Shown here: piece after piece, positions 24,752-39,911 of the stretch | How positions within the stretch are numbered: position 1 is the stretch's first letter | Layout: every line of letters begins with the position of its first letter | DNA from: Phallusia mammillata | Lineage: Eukaryota > Chordata > Ascidiacea > Phlebobranchia > Ascidiidae | Reading direction: 5' to 3' | Assembly: GCA_003260075.1 (NCBI GenBank) | Contig: QLIY01000271.1 | Coordinates: 62,001 to 126,000 of the forward strand | Length of the DNA: 64,000 nt | Position numbers and translations under genes: made by a program | Notes under the pieces: model-generated | The model's input: only the letters and a program-made list of their open reading frames with translations | Told to the model about the DNA's origin: nothing | Database searches by the model: none

Positions 24752-27700
24752 GTATGGGCCACGTTGGTTAATTTTTGGAAAATAATAGAACATGTTGGTA
24801 CTATTTATGTTGTTTTATGATAGAGAACACATTTGCTGTCTTTTACAAGGAGTAATAAAACTCAAGCAAAAGTTTCGTTTTCATGTTACATGTCTGAGTT
24901 TATTTCTTGTGGTGTTGCCACTAACATACAAATCTGTGATTCTCTAACTTTTTCTGCAACCTAAGAAACTAATTGATTACAATTTGCACGCTAAACCCCA
25001 CAAAATTGTCGAAACATCAATTGACTTCGGACTGTAAGACTGCTTTTGGCAACAATATCACAAAAATGGGGTTTTAGCGCTGTCATGTATATACGTATTT
25101 AGCCATCAAATCATGAGGATGGTGTTGTACTTTAAAAAAAGTTTTCCTGGCTTACTTACAAAAAGTAGTATATGGTGCCGTTACACACAGCTGTTTGGGA
25201 CTCAAACGTTACTTGGGCATTTTCACACTTCTTATTTATAATCTTCTACAATACTTGTGTACAAAATGTGTACAAAAACTCGTTGTTCACAGTTGTTGAC
25301 AAAATTTGTCATTTGGGTTGCGCTACGACTAGTTTGCCATCGGCAGCAAAGCGTTCAACCCCAACGAAGACACACCCGTCTGTTATCGTTGTTCCTCCTT
25401 GTGGTACCGTGTTCCTTTACACGTATGTCATAAGGCTTAAATGCCAGTTGGATTGCCTTGCACGTTCACATTAATGTTGGAGCCAACGGGTTCTCTAATT
25501 TTTAATATGTTAGGCATTGAAACAAGCTCCATGAAAACCACTGCAAGCAATGTTCTTGATCTCATTAGTTTACAGTTTGTGCACAAACACCATGGATTTG
25601 GATTTATACTGAGTTTAGATTGTTGTTTTTCTTCTAACGTTCCAGCATTTTACCATTGCACAAGGCCGCAGCTTGCAAGAAACGTTGGTTTTTCCTACCT
25701 TGCTTTGATGTTTTTTCAGAATATACCAGGATTTTTCTCTCACTGCACATTTAATAGGCTTTTTTCCAAAGGGCATCAAAACTATTTGACATTTTGAAAT
25801 TGTGCTTATTGTTGTTGATAGAAGACACGTTTACGGAGATCGCCTTATTATTCACTGTACGTTATAACATGGAATTCAAGCCCTTTTCCACGGACGTACG
25901 GCATTTACGATTAAACTTTCAGACAACATGAAGTATAGAGTTTGCGTTCTGTCCATCGTCCGATGCTGATCCATCTCTTGGTGGTTTTACACGCAAGACT
26001 TGTGCCGTTTCCTTGTAGCTCGCACTCGACACGCTAGAGCGACAAGGGCCCAATATTTGGCTTATGCGTTGCCTCTTGGACCCCAAAACTCGCCCAAACA
26101 CGCCTATCTGTGATAAGTGCGCCTAGGTATGTACATTTTATAGATCTAGCAAAGGACTATTTATAGATCCCTGATATCTTGCTTTGTCATCACCCTGTTG
26201 GGCATGTTGTCTTGTGTTTTAGGGTGTTTATGTGGGCGAACCTGTAAACACAACACTATAATCGTACACAGGCTAAATTGATCCGCATGTTTCTGTTGTA
26301 TGTGAAAGTCCATGTGAGAAGGCGTTTTGCCCAGTTTGATTTGGGGCATTGGATTTGAACTTAAACATGCTAATTTTCACTTTATTAAAACAGTATATTT
26401 ATTTTACTTTTTGTAGCTTTTATTTTTACTAGGCGTTTTATTGGATTGGCCATTAAATGGCAGGCAAGCTAAATATTATGTATCTGCCTCTCTTTACAGG
26501 CCGTTGCCATTAAAATTGTACACCTGCCAGAATACCATCCCTAGCAAAAATTGCGACTTTTGCACGCTAAATCTCACAACAAAGAGAAGGGGGCTTGTAA
26601 AGTGCCTTAATGCTTTAATCCCAGGGTCAAAGCATAAAAGCGACATAGAAATGCAAAACGCTGACGTCAAAAAACTCAAGTCGGGCGTACGTTACACCGC
26701 CTAACCGCTTTCAACTCATGACCTTGCGTTTGCCGCATAATGATTTGCCGTTTATGGTTCGACGCAAGTCTGTAGTATCGAGTTTCGACTGCGCTTTTGG
26801 GGTGCGATTGTGTTACAAGGCCACGCGTGTCGCTTTAAGTATTACCCCAGGCTCCCGGTGTCCTACACGACTATATGGACGAAATTCTTTCTTATAGTAA
26901 AACGCTTTTGTTGTTGTAACGTTTGTTTTTATTCTTTGAAACGTTTTGGCAGCTTAGTTGACTCAACCGAGAACAATATTTCCAAATCAGCGAACTTCTT
27001 GAACTAGTGACTAAAACCACAAAATGCCTTTAACCTGCGTATACCAAAGATTTAGACTTTCAAATAAAACGTCCGAAACTGTTGCGTAATTTATAATGAA
27101 AGCACGCTGTATGCATCATTTCCAAATATATTTTGAAACAAGATCAAACACTTCACAACATTAATTCATTACAATATTCATGACAGAATTCTTGGTGAAT
27201 GAATGTGTTTCTCAGTGACTGAATTTCCACTTTAAAGGTTTGCGTTTAGCGTTTGGAAACTTTTTCCCATTTCCCACACACTCTTCATCGGTTTTATGCG
27301 GTTTCATGCCGGTTGCGCGCAGAAGAGGTCTCTGGTCGCAATATCGTCGGACGGAGGGGTTGCGAGGTCTGGCACTGCATTAACGCCCAGAGTTAAGAGG
27401 GGGTGAAACACAACATGGCGACTTCCGTGTTCAAGCGACACTCGTAGTGTCACACCCAAATGCAAGCCTGTTTCCTCTTTTCCCTCTCCCAATGAAAGTG
27501 CTGCCTTGTGTGGCCGAATAACCGGTTAGGTTGCGTGTCCATTATCGCGATCGGGCGTAGATTGCGGTTGAGTTAGTTATTTGGGTTTTGTTCAAAGTGG
27601 GTTTGCTCTTAAAGCACATCGAGACTTTTGAGTTTGTTCAGGTCAGTTTTGTTTCAACTTGCCGCTATGTTTTGGATTCCTTGATCAAGCCCACACAGAT

Positions 27701-28668
27701 TGAACTTTCTATTTCAGTCTCAAATCGATAATTACGACTTGTTGGTTTTCTCTTTTCAGTTCTAAAAAGGCTGTGTTGTTTTCTAATCGTTCCCACCCAC
27801 GAATCTACTTAAACGAAACACAAAATCGAAAGAAACTGTACTGAAACCAATAGCTGGCATTTATCCCTTATTTTGCCACAGGAAATCTCCTGACCGGCGA
27901 CATATATCTTTAGTGCGTCTGATAACAGGTGCGATCTGCTAGCTTCTTCGACAGAGATTATTCTGCGTAACCAGAGCCTAGTTCCCACCGGCTTGTCCGC
28001 GCCCTATTGCTTGACTCACGGAAAATTTACACCGCGAACGCTGCTTCCAACCCTTAGCTTCGCTTCGGACCCCAGCTTAAACTCCTACTCCATGAGAGAA
28101 CGCAAGTAGCACTTCAAGGCATAGCCATCGTGGTATCACCCCCTCTAGATGGGCAAACATTACCTATGACGCATTGATACCTGTATTTTGGGTTTGAGCC
28201 ACCGTGTGAATGGGCTTAAGGGAGGGTATCGGCATCGTATTGGAGTCATCCATCCTTGATTAAGGCAGTCGCGACGGTCATGCCTCGGCACACAAGCTTC
28301 TGCCGCTCTCACGTCCCGGAAATTCAATGAGCGGAAAGTTCGAACGACCATGGGAGAGAAACAAAAGCACCAGTTGATCACCCTTTAGGGAGTTGATTAC
28401 GAGAGCGAATGCTTTGCCAAGGAAATTGGAATCCCTTCGATAGTTTGTTTATCATTCCAAACGGGTTTAAATACTATTATAAAACGTTTTGACATTAATT
28501 TATTGGTACGTGATGCTAAAAAGGGCGAAATTAATTCAGGCAATTAAAGTATAACACCTGAGGATAAGAAGATGTAGAAAATGTGGCATAACAAATTCTA
28601 AATATTGTTCTAAACCAATACATCTTCTTCTTTACAAATAAAATAACGGAGAACAGACTTTTGCAGGA

Positions 28669-28923
28669 CCTAAATATGTGCCATTCCTTATGCCGAATAC
28701 TACTGTTGTCAAAGTATCCAAATCTCACTTTTTCAATGTTTTGTTCATATTTTTTTTACCGAATGGGGCATATTATCTATCACGAGGCACTCCCCCCCCC
28801 CCTAAATATGTGCCATTCCTTATGCCGAATGCTACTGTTGTCAAAGTATCCAAATCTCACTTTTTCAATGTTTTGTTTATATTTTTTTTACCGAATGGGG
28901 CATATTATCTATCACGAGGCACT
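28669..28923. repeat. About 122-bp direct duplication split by 11-C run
   Basis: The copies at 28669-28791 and 28801-28923 share CCTAAATATGTGCCATTCC at the start and CACGAGGCACT at the end. They differ by a few substitutions (for example AATACTACTG against AATGCTACTG). The C run is at 28792-28802. It makes a repeated peptide in the + strand open frames, which is not a gene. Confidence 0.9.
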
Positions 28924-30295
28924 TCTAAAATTCGTTTTTTTAGCGATACGAGCAGGCAAACGTGCAAAACTAATTTTAAATATAGTCATAATTAGTTTTG
29001 TTTTTTTATTTAGTTACTGGTCTTCGTAAACAGTTTTGGCGACAGAGATGTCTATCTCCAACTTTTTATTGCTGGAAGTTGTGTTGAGTATCACGGAATT
29101 AACGGTGATTTGGAGATTCAGTCTTTTGTAAATAAGCAAACGTGTGGGTGATTGTGTGTGTGCGTGCATTTACCGCGTATTAATTCGTTTAGTGGGCACT
29201 TAAGCGAAGAGGCGAACTTGTCCACTGAAGCAGCCCCTCCTTCCGACAGCAGAAGGAGCAGTGAGACACGGTGCTTGAGAGGTAATAGCCAGCCCCAACG
29301 CTGGAGCGACCGACGGCCTTCGTCAGATGTCCTCCATTTATAGCGTTAGCGACAACTCTTGGGCGCATGTCCCTATGCCGAAAAATGCCCCGAACGCCCG
29401 CTAGGCCCAGTGCTCAACAGCCCTTCAGAACGCATGTTAAGTGGAGGCGTTAAGCGTTCCAGTCCTCGTGTACTCGCGAAATGAAGGCCACTTATCGAAA
29501 CCCCGGGCTCCTAGACCTGTATGATGTTTAGGAAAATCGCTGTTTATTGCCTAAAGCCTGTGGAGTAATTACAGCCCTCCAAAGGCGCATGGGTGTCCAT
29601 GTATGCATTTTTTCTGTCCATATCTTAGTGCAAATTTCTGCTCAAGCCCGCGGGATCCGGGATTAGGTTTTTGTTTCACAAAATAAATTGGACCCGCGGC
29701 AAGCCATTGTGATCAAGCACGGGAGAAAAACTCAAACAAAAGGGATCGCAGCGACAGTCTTTGTCAAGAAAATCGATTGACTGGATAAAATTGCCTCCAT
29801 ACCTTGGCCCACTCTGGCTGCCCCTTTTGTTAGATGCGGATTACACTAAGATTACATGACTTGCATGCTTTTTGCTAACAAGACACTTTCTATTCATTCC
29901 GTTAGGGACCTTTTCTTTGGTAGATAAATCAATTTTTGCAACGTCTGCCGAACATTGAAAAATTGTCACTCAATACCCAAATAGGGCGCCCCACTGTTCT
30001 ACCAAAAATTGCAAGTTAATGTTTCCAACCCAACTCGAATGTACCATATATTGTGGATTGGGCTTCATTCCCATTTATAGCCGTCATGGTTAAGTTGGAT
30101 TGCTGTAGGTTACGCCCTTACTAGCTAAACAAACTCGGCACCCAAAGCGTCTACGTCAGTTCAATGTTTGCCAAGCGCCGACTGTGCGCTGTCGGGTTCC
30201 AAGGCAACGCAAAAAGTGGTTGTTTGCCTCGATGCCAGCAAGCCTTTGCATAAAACATTGCTCCTCGCGAATACTGCTTCAGGATTTACAATAAG

Positions 30296-30578
30296 AGCGT
30301 TTTGGGGAGGGAAATATTTTTAAATTTAGTGTATAATTTTTAGGGTAGTTTTTCCGTTGGCTAATAATACTTGCTCTTCGCTTAACGATAAGTACGTTTT
30401 TGGGAGGGGATTATTTTTAAATTGAGTGTATAATTTAAGGGTATTTTTTCCGTTGGCTAGGTAGTATATGCTCTTCGCTTAATTTAGGAGTTTTTGAAAT
30501 TCTGACCCCCCCCCCTTTTTCCGTTGGCTAGGTAGTATATGCTCTTCGCTTAATTTAGGAGTTGGGTAAAATTCTGAA
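30296..30578. repeat. Diverged tandem repeat plus poly-C-split copy
   Basis: Two diverged tandem units at about 30296-30380 and 30391-30505 share GGGAGGG, TTTTTAAATT, GTGTATAATTT and TTCCGTTGGCTA. The 3' part of the second (from about 30445) is repeated nearly exactly at 30516-30578 after a C run at 30506-30515. The first pair is diverged enough to be a real old tandem duplication; the second pair is of the poly-C junction type. Confidence 0.8.
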
Positions 30579-31860
30579 ACGTTTTGCTTGGTGCAGGCTA
30601 GTTTTTCCTCTTGTATCATTTTAATCTGACCGTTCATGAGTCTTACAAAATGCTTTTCCTTCTTTCTTTTTTCCTTCTTTCACTGTTTTGTTAAAAATTA
30701 TATCAAATCAGAAGTGTTGTGTTTGTTTTCTGGTTTGTTTATTCCATCACTACAAGAGTCACTAAGCTGTTCAACAGCGACACAACAAGTAAAGAACGAC
30801 ATCAGGGGAGCAAAAAACAATCCGATGCAATATCCAAAACTATTAGAACATGCTTCGTAGCTCAACAAAAAACCAGCGGATTAGATTACGAGAAACAAAA
30901 CGCAGCAAAAAAACAAGTCATATTAAACAGTGCTAAAAAACAATTTGTGGTCATGTGAAATTAGTTAGGCCCGAATAAAATGCATTTTTTCTGCTTGCAA
31001 ATGTGTGAAGGATGGTTGCTTTAAAAATGTGCTCCAAAATTGTTTTTGCTTGAACAAAATGGTGATAGGCGAAAGCAATGCAAATACATATGAGTACGTT
31101 TTAATCAAAAGGGGACGCAAAACGTCTCGCTTGTTGCGGTACAGTGAGTTTTGAATAAATAAACGATTAGTTGAAGCCAGTGTGTGTTGTGAAGGTACGC
31201 GTTTGCAATTGCATCATTGCAGTTACAACAATTTTGCCTGATTTGGTAATTGAAGATTTGGCGTGTGTGTTAAGATTGAATGGGCGTTCGACAAATGCAA
31301 TATTAATAGTGAAGACTTGTGCTGTTGATGTAAAGTAAAAAAGCGACAAAAATTATAATAGCCGTGATACTATTCGAAACCAACAGAAACGAAAATTGAG
31401 TTGGTAACATCATACATTTAACTTCGAGAACAATATGTGTATGTGTTTACAAGACAAAATCCTGCAGAAATCATCTTTAATCTGCTCTTTTGCAATATAG
31501 TGGTGCCTTGGACAGTGGCAGACAGCTTATGTGGAAAAAATCGCTTTCCGTTTAATGCAACATGACAAAACGTAAATGGTAAAAAGCAATAAATACGAAA
31601 TCGTCGAGTGAAACAAGCGTTTGTGTAAAAAAACATCATATCACGTTTGCAATGAGTCTTAATTTCTGCCGCATTTTAGTAAATCAATACACTACAGCTA
31701 CTCAAAAAGGCACAAAGGGGTCGCAATCAGTCCAACATTAAAGACTGATGTTGCAAATCATGCTTTAATTAATCATTTAAACAGCATGCTATGTACAAGT
31801 TGACATATCATTTATGTAGAGCGCGCTAGGCCAGCACTGCTGAGCCTGGGAGCAATAAAG

Positions 31861-31866
31861 TTTAAT
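31861..31866 (-). terminator. Candidate ATTAAA poly(A) signal of SoxB1
   Basis: On the minus strand ATTAAA lies about 230 bases after the SoxB1 stop. It is the commonest variant of the AATAAA hexamer. No AATAAA was noticed between it and the stop on that strand. Confidence 0.35.
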
Positions 31867-32095
31867 ATTATCTCGTGTATTTACATTCGATTTAACTCAC
31901 AGTTGTTGGTACCAGGGATAGGATTTTTTGCTAGGTTTTGCGTTTTTGCTGCGTGGTCAATAGGTTGGCGTTTTGCCCAGGGCTGAGAACCGAAAACCCG
32001 CCAGCCCTGGCCCAAGTCTACTACAGCTGTACTTGCCCCTTTGCTGTTCACCTTGGTGCTATGCATATACAGTTCTTAGCACTTCCTTCGCCTAC

Positions 32096-34707
<2,612 letters not shown>

Positions 34708-35356
34708 TTTGTTGCTTTGCTATCGATGATTACTTGACCAAAAGTCGAGAAACGATAAGCGATGGTATTTTACTGAGTGATTTGACGATTGTAAAACAGG
34801 AATTACGATCTTAAAAATCTGGTAATTTCTGCAGGATTTCCAAGATCTAAAATCAAAATAAAACTGGTTTAGTATTCAGTTCAATAACTATTTTGTAATT
34901 CTCACAATCTAACTACGTTAAAATTTATTTTAATATCATCCTTTCGTTGATGCGAAAAATTTATTCTCTAAGCACTAAGCGCAATTGTTTGACTAGTTGA
35001 CACTCGAGTATCTCTTTTGCGGCTGACGACTAATTGTTCGCCTCCGAAGCTGTATAGTGTGCTAAGGCTCGTGAACGACCATAACTTTTCATTGGGCCTA
35101 ACAAAGCGGCGACACAATGCCAGTCCCAGGTTGATCTCTACACAACACTCAATGGCTGCCATTCAACAATAGATACTGAATGACTGGCTTGGTCGAAGTA
35201 CTACCTTTAGTACAGTCGGCCTGGGCGCCTTTCTCTTACGGAGCTCAATCCCCCGCCCCTTTTTTCCTTTCCCTCGAGCGCCCGTGCCGGCCCACGATTC
35301 CGCCGCAGCGATGGGCGACACTCTAAAACCGGTATATTCGGCCGTGACATTCCAAA
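34708..35356 (-). promoter_or_regulatory. SoxB1 5' UTR / upstream region
   Basis: Sequence upstream of the SoxB1 ATG. It becomes GC-rich at 35220-35340, with a CCCCGCCCC tract and several CpGs, as in unmethylated promoters. If the TATA-like element at 35.36 kb is used, most of this would be a 5' UTR of about 600 bases. No additional coding exon was seen. Confidence 0.4.
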
Positions 35357-35409
35357 CTTATATCAATGTGATAGCAAAATTTTGATAGCAAGTTAACCTT
35401 CCGATAAAG
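35357..35409 (-). promoter_or_regulatory. Candidate SoxB1 promoter: TATA-like box with GATA cluster and ETS site
   Basis: On the minus strand GATATAAG (35364-35357) contains a TATA-like TATAAG. Immediately upstream are GATA cores: + strand GATA at 35370-35373, 35384-35387 and 35403-35406, plus TATC at 35361-35364 overlapping the TATA-like box. The last GATA abuts an ETS core (TTCC, 35399-35402) in CCTTCCGATAAAG. GATA plus ETS pairs are the known input code of early ascidian ectodermal and neural enhancers. The link to SoxB1 is inferred from position, about 650-700 bases upstream of the ATG. Confidence 0.4.
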
Positions 35410-38400
35410 CGGTGAGGCGCATGTCGTCACCGAAAACTATACAAGTGTCCTTTACTTTGCATTTATTTCTGTTAATGCATTAGTTTCTTTCTTTATAACC
35501 TAAATTCACATGCAATTTTATCACGTTTGAATCCTAAACAAAAAGTCCGCTCCTAACCCATCTTCGAAGTCCCAATATAGCCGTAATATCCAAAAGTGTC
35601 CTATAAAAATTCCACAAGGAGTATTTTTATATGTTCAGGGATCTAATTTAGTTGTCACGAACGTTCATTTATAGAAGACAGGCCAAGAACGATTCGCGCC
35701 TTTTGTGATGTTTCGAGGGATGGCAACAAACAAAGGACACCGCTCTATTCATGGCTACTCAATACATTGAATTACGCACAAATTGGAATATTGGCCAGTC
35801 CCAACCCTCCCAAGGGCAGAAGAGAAATACCCAGGCTCTTAAAATCGTTTTACTGCATTAGCTTGTGAGAAATACCTTGCTTAAGGTAGTTTTCCTCTTC
35901 TTGTCAGTCACAACTGATTTTTAAGGTCAAGTCTCGCTCGATTTGTTTTTGTTTTTATCACGGGTCAAAACGGTTACGACGTGTCACTGACGTTAGTATT
36001 TTTTGCTAAAGCTTACAAAAAAGTCCTAATGTTTGCCTAGCCAACAGTGTAACAAATTACCATCAGGTAAAATTCAAGGCGACGATGTGAATGCATTTTC
36101 ACTACGACTTTTTGCAGTCAATGATTGTATGTTTATGTTTACGGGGGCATTTTTTGCCTTTGGGACATTTTAACACAAAACGCGTGTCATTTGTGTTTCA
36201 TATACGGTAAGAATACATAACGCCGGCAGGCTACCTGCATTCATGGATGGGTAAGTTTACACTTTCCCACAGTGGGTACTCACTAGACGTCCAAATGGGA
36301 TGAGTCACCCTCAAAATGTGACGTTTAAGGCATTGAATTGCAACTCTAACATTCTCCTGTCACCACCGGCACACTTCAATGTTATGACATCTGTGGCGGC
36401 GTGTCACCCAAGACGTGCTGTAATTACCGACCCCACTATGTTTCGTGGGTGTTGCGTGCAGGTACCCCAAGGGGCATGATTCATTTCCATCAGCCCCACG
36501 GGGTAAAGGAAACGCCACCCACCAACGCAAATGTACAACAACGCGTCAAAGGAGTCGCAACGCGCGGCCAAACCGTGACGAAAATTCGGGCCTTCGCCAC
36601 GAGGTGATTTCCTTGCCATGCAAGAGTTCCACTAGATCTCAAGTTTTTTTCAACTTCAAGTCAGATTGTTTCAGGCAAGAAAAACGATTTTGGGCAAATT
36701 TTCTTTTACCGATTTTCGTAGGTTTTAGCATACTGTATACAATACACCAAACATACTTAAATTTACACCTGAAAGAGCGCAACTCCGTTTGATACTTGCA
36801 ATAGAAAAATTACGGCTGTTTTGATTCTAGCTTCGTTCAGAAACATTGAAATATGTTGTTGGGCATTGTTGTTGGGCTTTTAGGCACTTTACAAGGTAGT
36901 TTAGGTATGTTTGGTAGTTTATGGTTGCTACCAACGAAACATCACCCTAATGGCAACGCAAGAAGTGTGGTTGGCTTAGTGATTTACATTTCCCATGATT
37001 AAGATATGAAGTTGGCGCCTCCTTGCCATGCTTTTCTCCCAACATTGCTGGGATTGTTGTTCCTTCTCGGTCGGCTTTGTTTCGTTAAGACATAGTGGAA
37101 TGACAACTTGAAATGGCGACTCTTTGCCGCCACACGCGACCGTTAACGTAAATTGACTTCTTGAAATGGCATGAGTTTCTATTGGGGATAGACAGTTTGT
37201 AGAATTGAGGGATCTTAATGGCAACTCTGTGGGATTGTGCATGAGTTGACATAGCCTGTTAAGTTATCGCAAACAGTGCTATTGTCAAACACCTATCAAG
37301 CATTGTTGTTGTTGCAATTTGATTAAACTTGAACTTTCTCCCCGGCGTGAGCATCGGCGCGAGATCGAGCGACACGCGATAGACTTTGGCCTGTTTAGAA
37401 CGCAGATGCACCAGACAGTCTATTGTCTTCTCTATCAGCACGTGCATCGTGCTATCAGAAGTTGGAGCGCTTCTGATTGCGACAGGTACCTCGTCAAATT
37501 TGCTCTTCCCTGTCCCCCGCCCCGCCTCTGAGCAGGTTTTGTCCAGTGATGGGTTAAAAGCCAAAAAGCATACAAACCATGCGGGATCGCAACACTCCAT
37601 TGTCCAAACCGTGACACTAATTTGTAGGGATAAGTGGTGGTAAGCTGTCTCTGAACTAGCGCGAGTTTATTTAACGTTGTTGACGAATTGTTTTTTCTGT
37701 GATTGGAGTTCAAGACAACGGCAAAGGCAAACCCAAAGTTACGATAATTTTTTCGAATCACTGGTGCACAGTTATTTATTTTCTTGTTTAAATTTGGACA
37801 TGCATAAATGAAAACGGATGACTGTATGTTACAGTTTTCAGTATTACTCCACAACAATAATTTTGAAACTTAATGTGTAAAGCTCCAAACGATCTTTGCA
37901 TAATACAAAGGACAATAGAAAAAGTTTTCGACGGACAGAATCAAGAAAAACATGGATTACGACCACTGTATCGACCCAGCCCTTAAACCTCCTGGCGTTC
38001 ATGGAATTAAAGGTGTGGGGAAACATGAAACAACGTGCCAAACGCAGGGAATCCGTATATATTTTATTGTGAACAGCGTAGCCTATGTGGAAAAATTATT
38101 AAGCACGCTGGCTGAGGCTACGAACGGTTGGCTGTCAGACAATAAAAACGAATGAAACCAGCAATACCACGGCGCCGACAGGCAAGTCCAATCCAGTCCC
38201 TGGGCAAGACCGCCTCGAAAGAACTGAGCCGCACGCGATGTTTGGATGGATCCAGCTATTTCTGCTACCGCCTCCGCGCAAGAATAACAAACTCCAAGCC
38301 GCCGAGATTTACGTTGGTGCCTCGGGTACGCTTATTGCACCTCGTGGCTTTCACAAAATTTATTGAAATATGGCAAAGCGACAAAACAAAAGGCTTGGTC

Positions 38401-39778
38401 TTCAGGAGATAAGTTTAGCCCGTACCTGTCACACACTAATTAGAAAACCAGTCAACGTGGCTTGATTTTCGTTGCTACAGCAGCGTTTCGGAAAAACTCT
38501 CTAAACTATATGGCAAAAATTCAAACTCAAAACTTGAAAACCTTAACATACATGAAAATAAAAAACATCAAACGTTGTAAAATTTCAAAATGGCGGAAAC
38601 TTGTTGCCGAAGGTGTTTTTACAACAAAGTGTTTAAATATTTTTATTATCAATGCAAAGGTTTTTGTCTGAATTTGTTTGTTTTTGCTTTTCCCATTTGT
38701 GGACAGTGGCATAAGATGTTAACCATTTAACTGCAAATACAGTTGAGTATTTCATGCACGATTTTATAAATTACAGTCGTCTGTATATTTAGAAACTTTC
38801 ACTTTCTTTCAAACCACAATGATCCATTCAACTCAAATCTGTTTGTTTGCACGGCAGCAATCGGCTACAATTAGTCGCTTCGTCCCCGGGGCCAATCACT
38901 TGTTCACACTCGCTTAAGTGTTTGTTTAAATGTGCGATAAATGGCCGGCAAACCAAAACGAATATCCTCTTTGGAAACATGGATGTCTCAATAAAAACGC
39001 CGCGCACACTTCGCCGCCTCCATTGTGCTATACGACGGGTGGCACAATCACAATAACAACGACTTAATGCCTATTGTAGTATTTGTGCCGTCGACATAAA
39101 CGCCACGCTTACCCAACCCACTCGTGCATTGAAATTGGTAAAAGCGAAGCACCATCAGCCTTGTGTTCGCACCCAATACTACGACTATGCTGTCATTGTG
39201 TTCATATTTTGACCGGCGCTCGAGTTGATTCGTAAAAGTTCCTCTTGCATTGTGGCCGAGTGTGTATTCACCGACTTATAAGTCCATTGACTGGATCGCT
39301 TCAACAGAAGGGGGATAGTGAATTGTAATAAACGCTTTGTTTGGATAATCTTATGATTTGGAAACTGTTTTGAAAGTGCGTCAAGTGGTTTCGGATACCT
39401 TTTCGGGCTTACTTTAGATCTAGACTTTATTAAATACACTCTATGCTACTTTTACGCTACAGTTTCTAACACTCTTCGAATTTTTTAATTTATTTTGGGA
39501 TGGGTGGAGAGGAGTACCAAAAACGCCATTTAGGCAGCGCATGTTTGTGACGCAGTAGTTTTCCTGCAGTGAATGCTTATAACAACTAGGAACACTAACT
39601 TAAATCAACACGGACCTAAAAAGTAGCTCGGTTAAAAACCAAACTGTCTTGTACATAACCAATACATTTGATTGGAGACTGTTTTCCAATTGCTGTTGTT
39701 GTCATTATTGCAATTGTTGTAAAGGGGATTTTTGTGTGTGAACTTCTAAGCAATTCTGTTTCAAAGCTTAAAAAGACA

Positions 39779-39911
39779 TTAAAACCTGCTGGCCAAAACG
39801 CGCAAACTTCAAAGTTTTTTTTAAAAAAGCGCAATTGATGCCCCCCCCCCTTAAAACCTGCTGGCCAAAACGCGCAAACTTCAAAGTTTTTTTTAAAAGA
39901 GCGCAATTGAT
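39779..39911. repeat. About 61-bp direct duplication split by 10-C run
   Basis: The copies at 39779-39839 and 39851-39911 (TTAAAACCTGCTGGCC to GCGCAATTGAT) flank a C run at 39841-39850. They differ at one position (AAAAAAGCG against AAAAGAGCG). Confidence 0.9.

Larger units (their letters stand above)
24760..31860. other. Intergenic DNA between hAT element and SoxB1, no gene recognised
   Basis: No exon with a known domain was found. Open frames near 25.2-25.8 kb (100 and 118 codons) and 28.7-29.0 kb (122 codons, running across a poly-C junction) show no family resemblance. The stretch contains the duplications at 28.7-28.9 and 30.3-30.6 kb. Downstream of SoxB1 and CpG-containing throughout, it could hold cis-regulatory DNA, but nothing specific could be assigned. 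Confidence 0.5.

Noticed and set aside
28661-29029. 122-codon frame with an internal peptide repeat
   Set aside because: The repeat comes from the poly-C-split DNA duplication, and two overlapping frames show it equally. No domain is recognisable.
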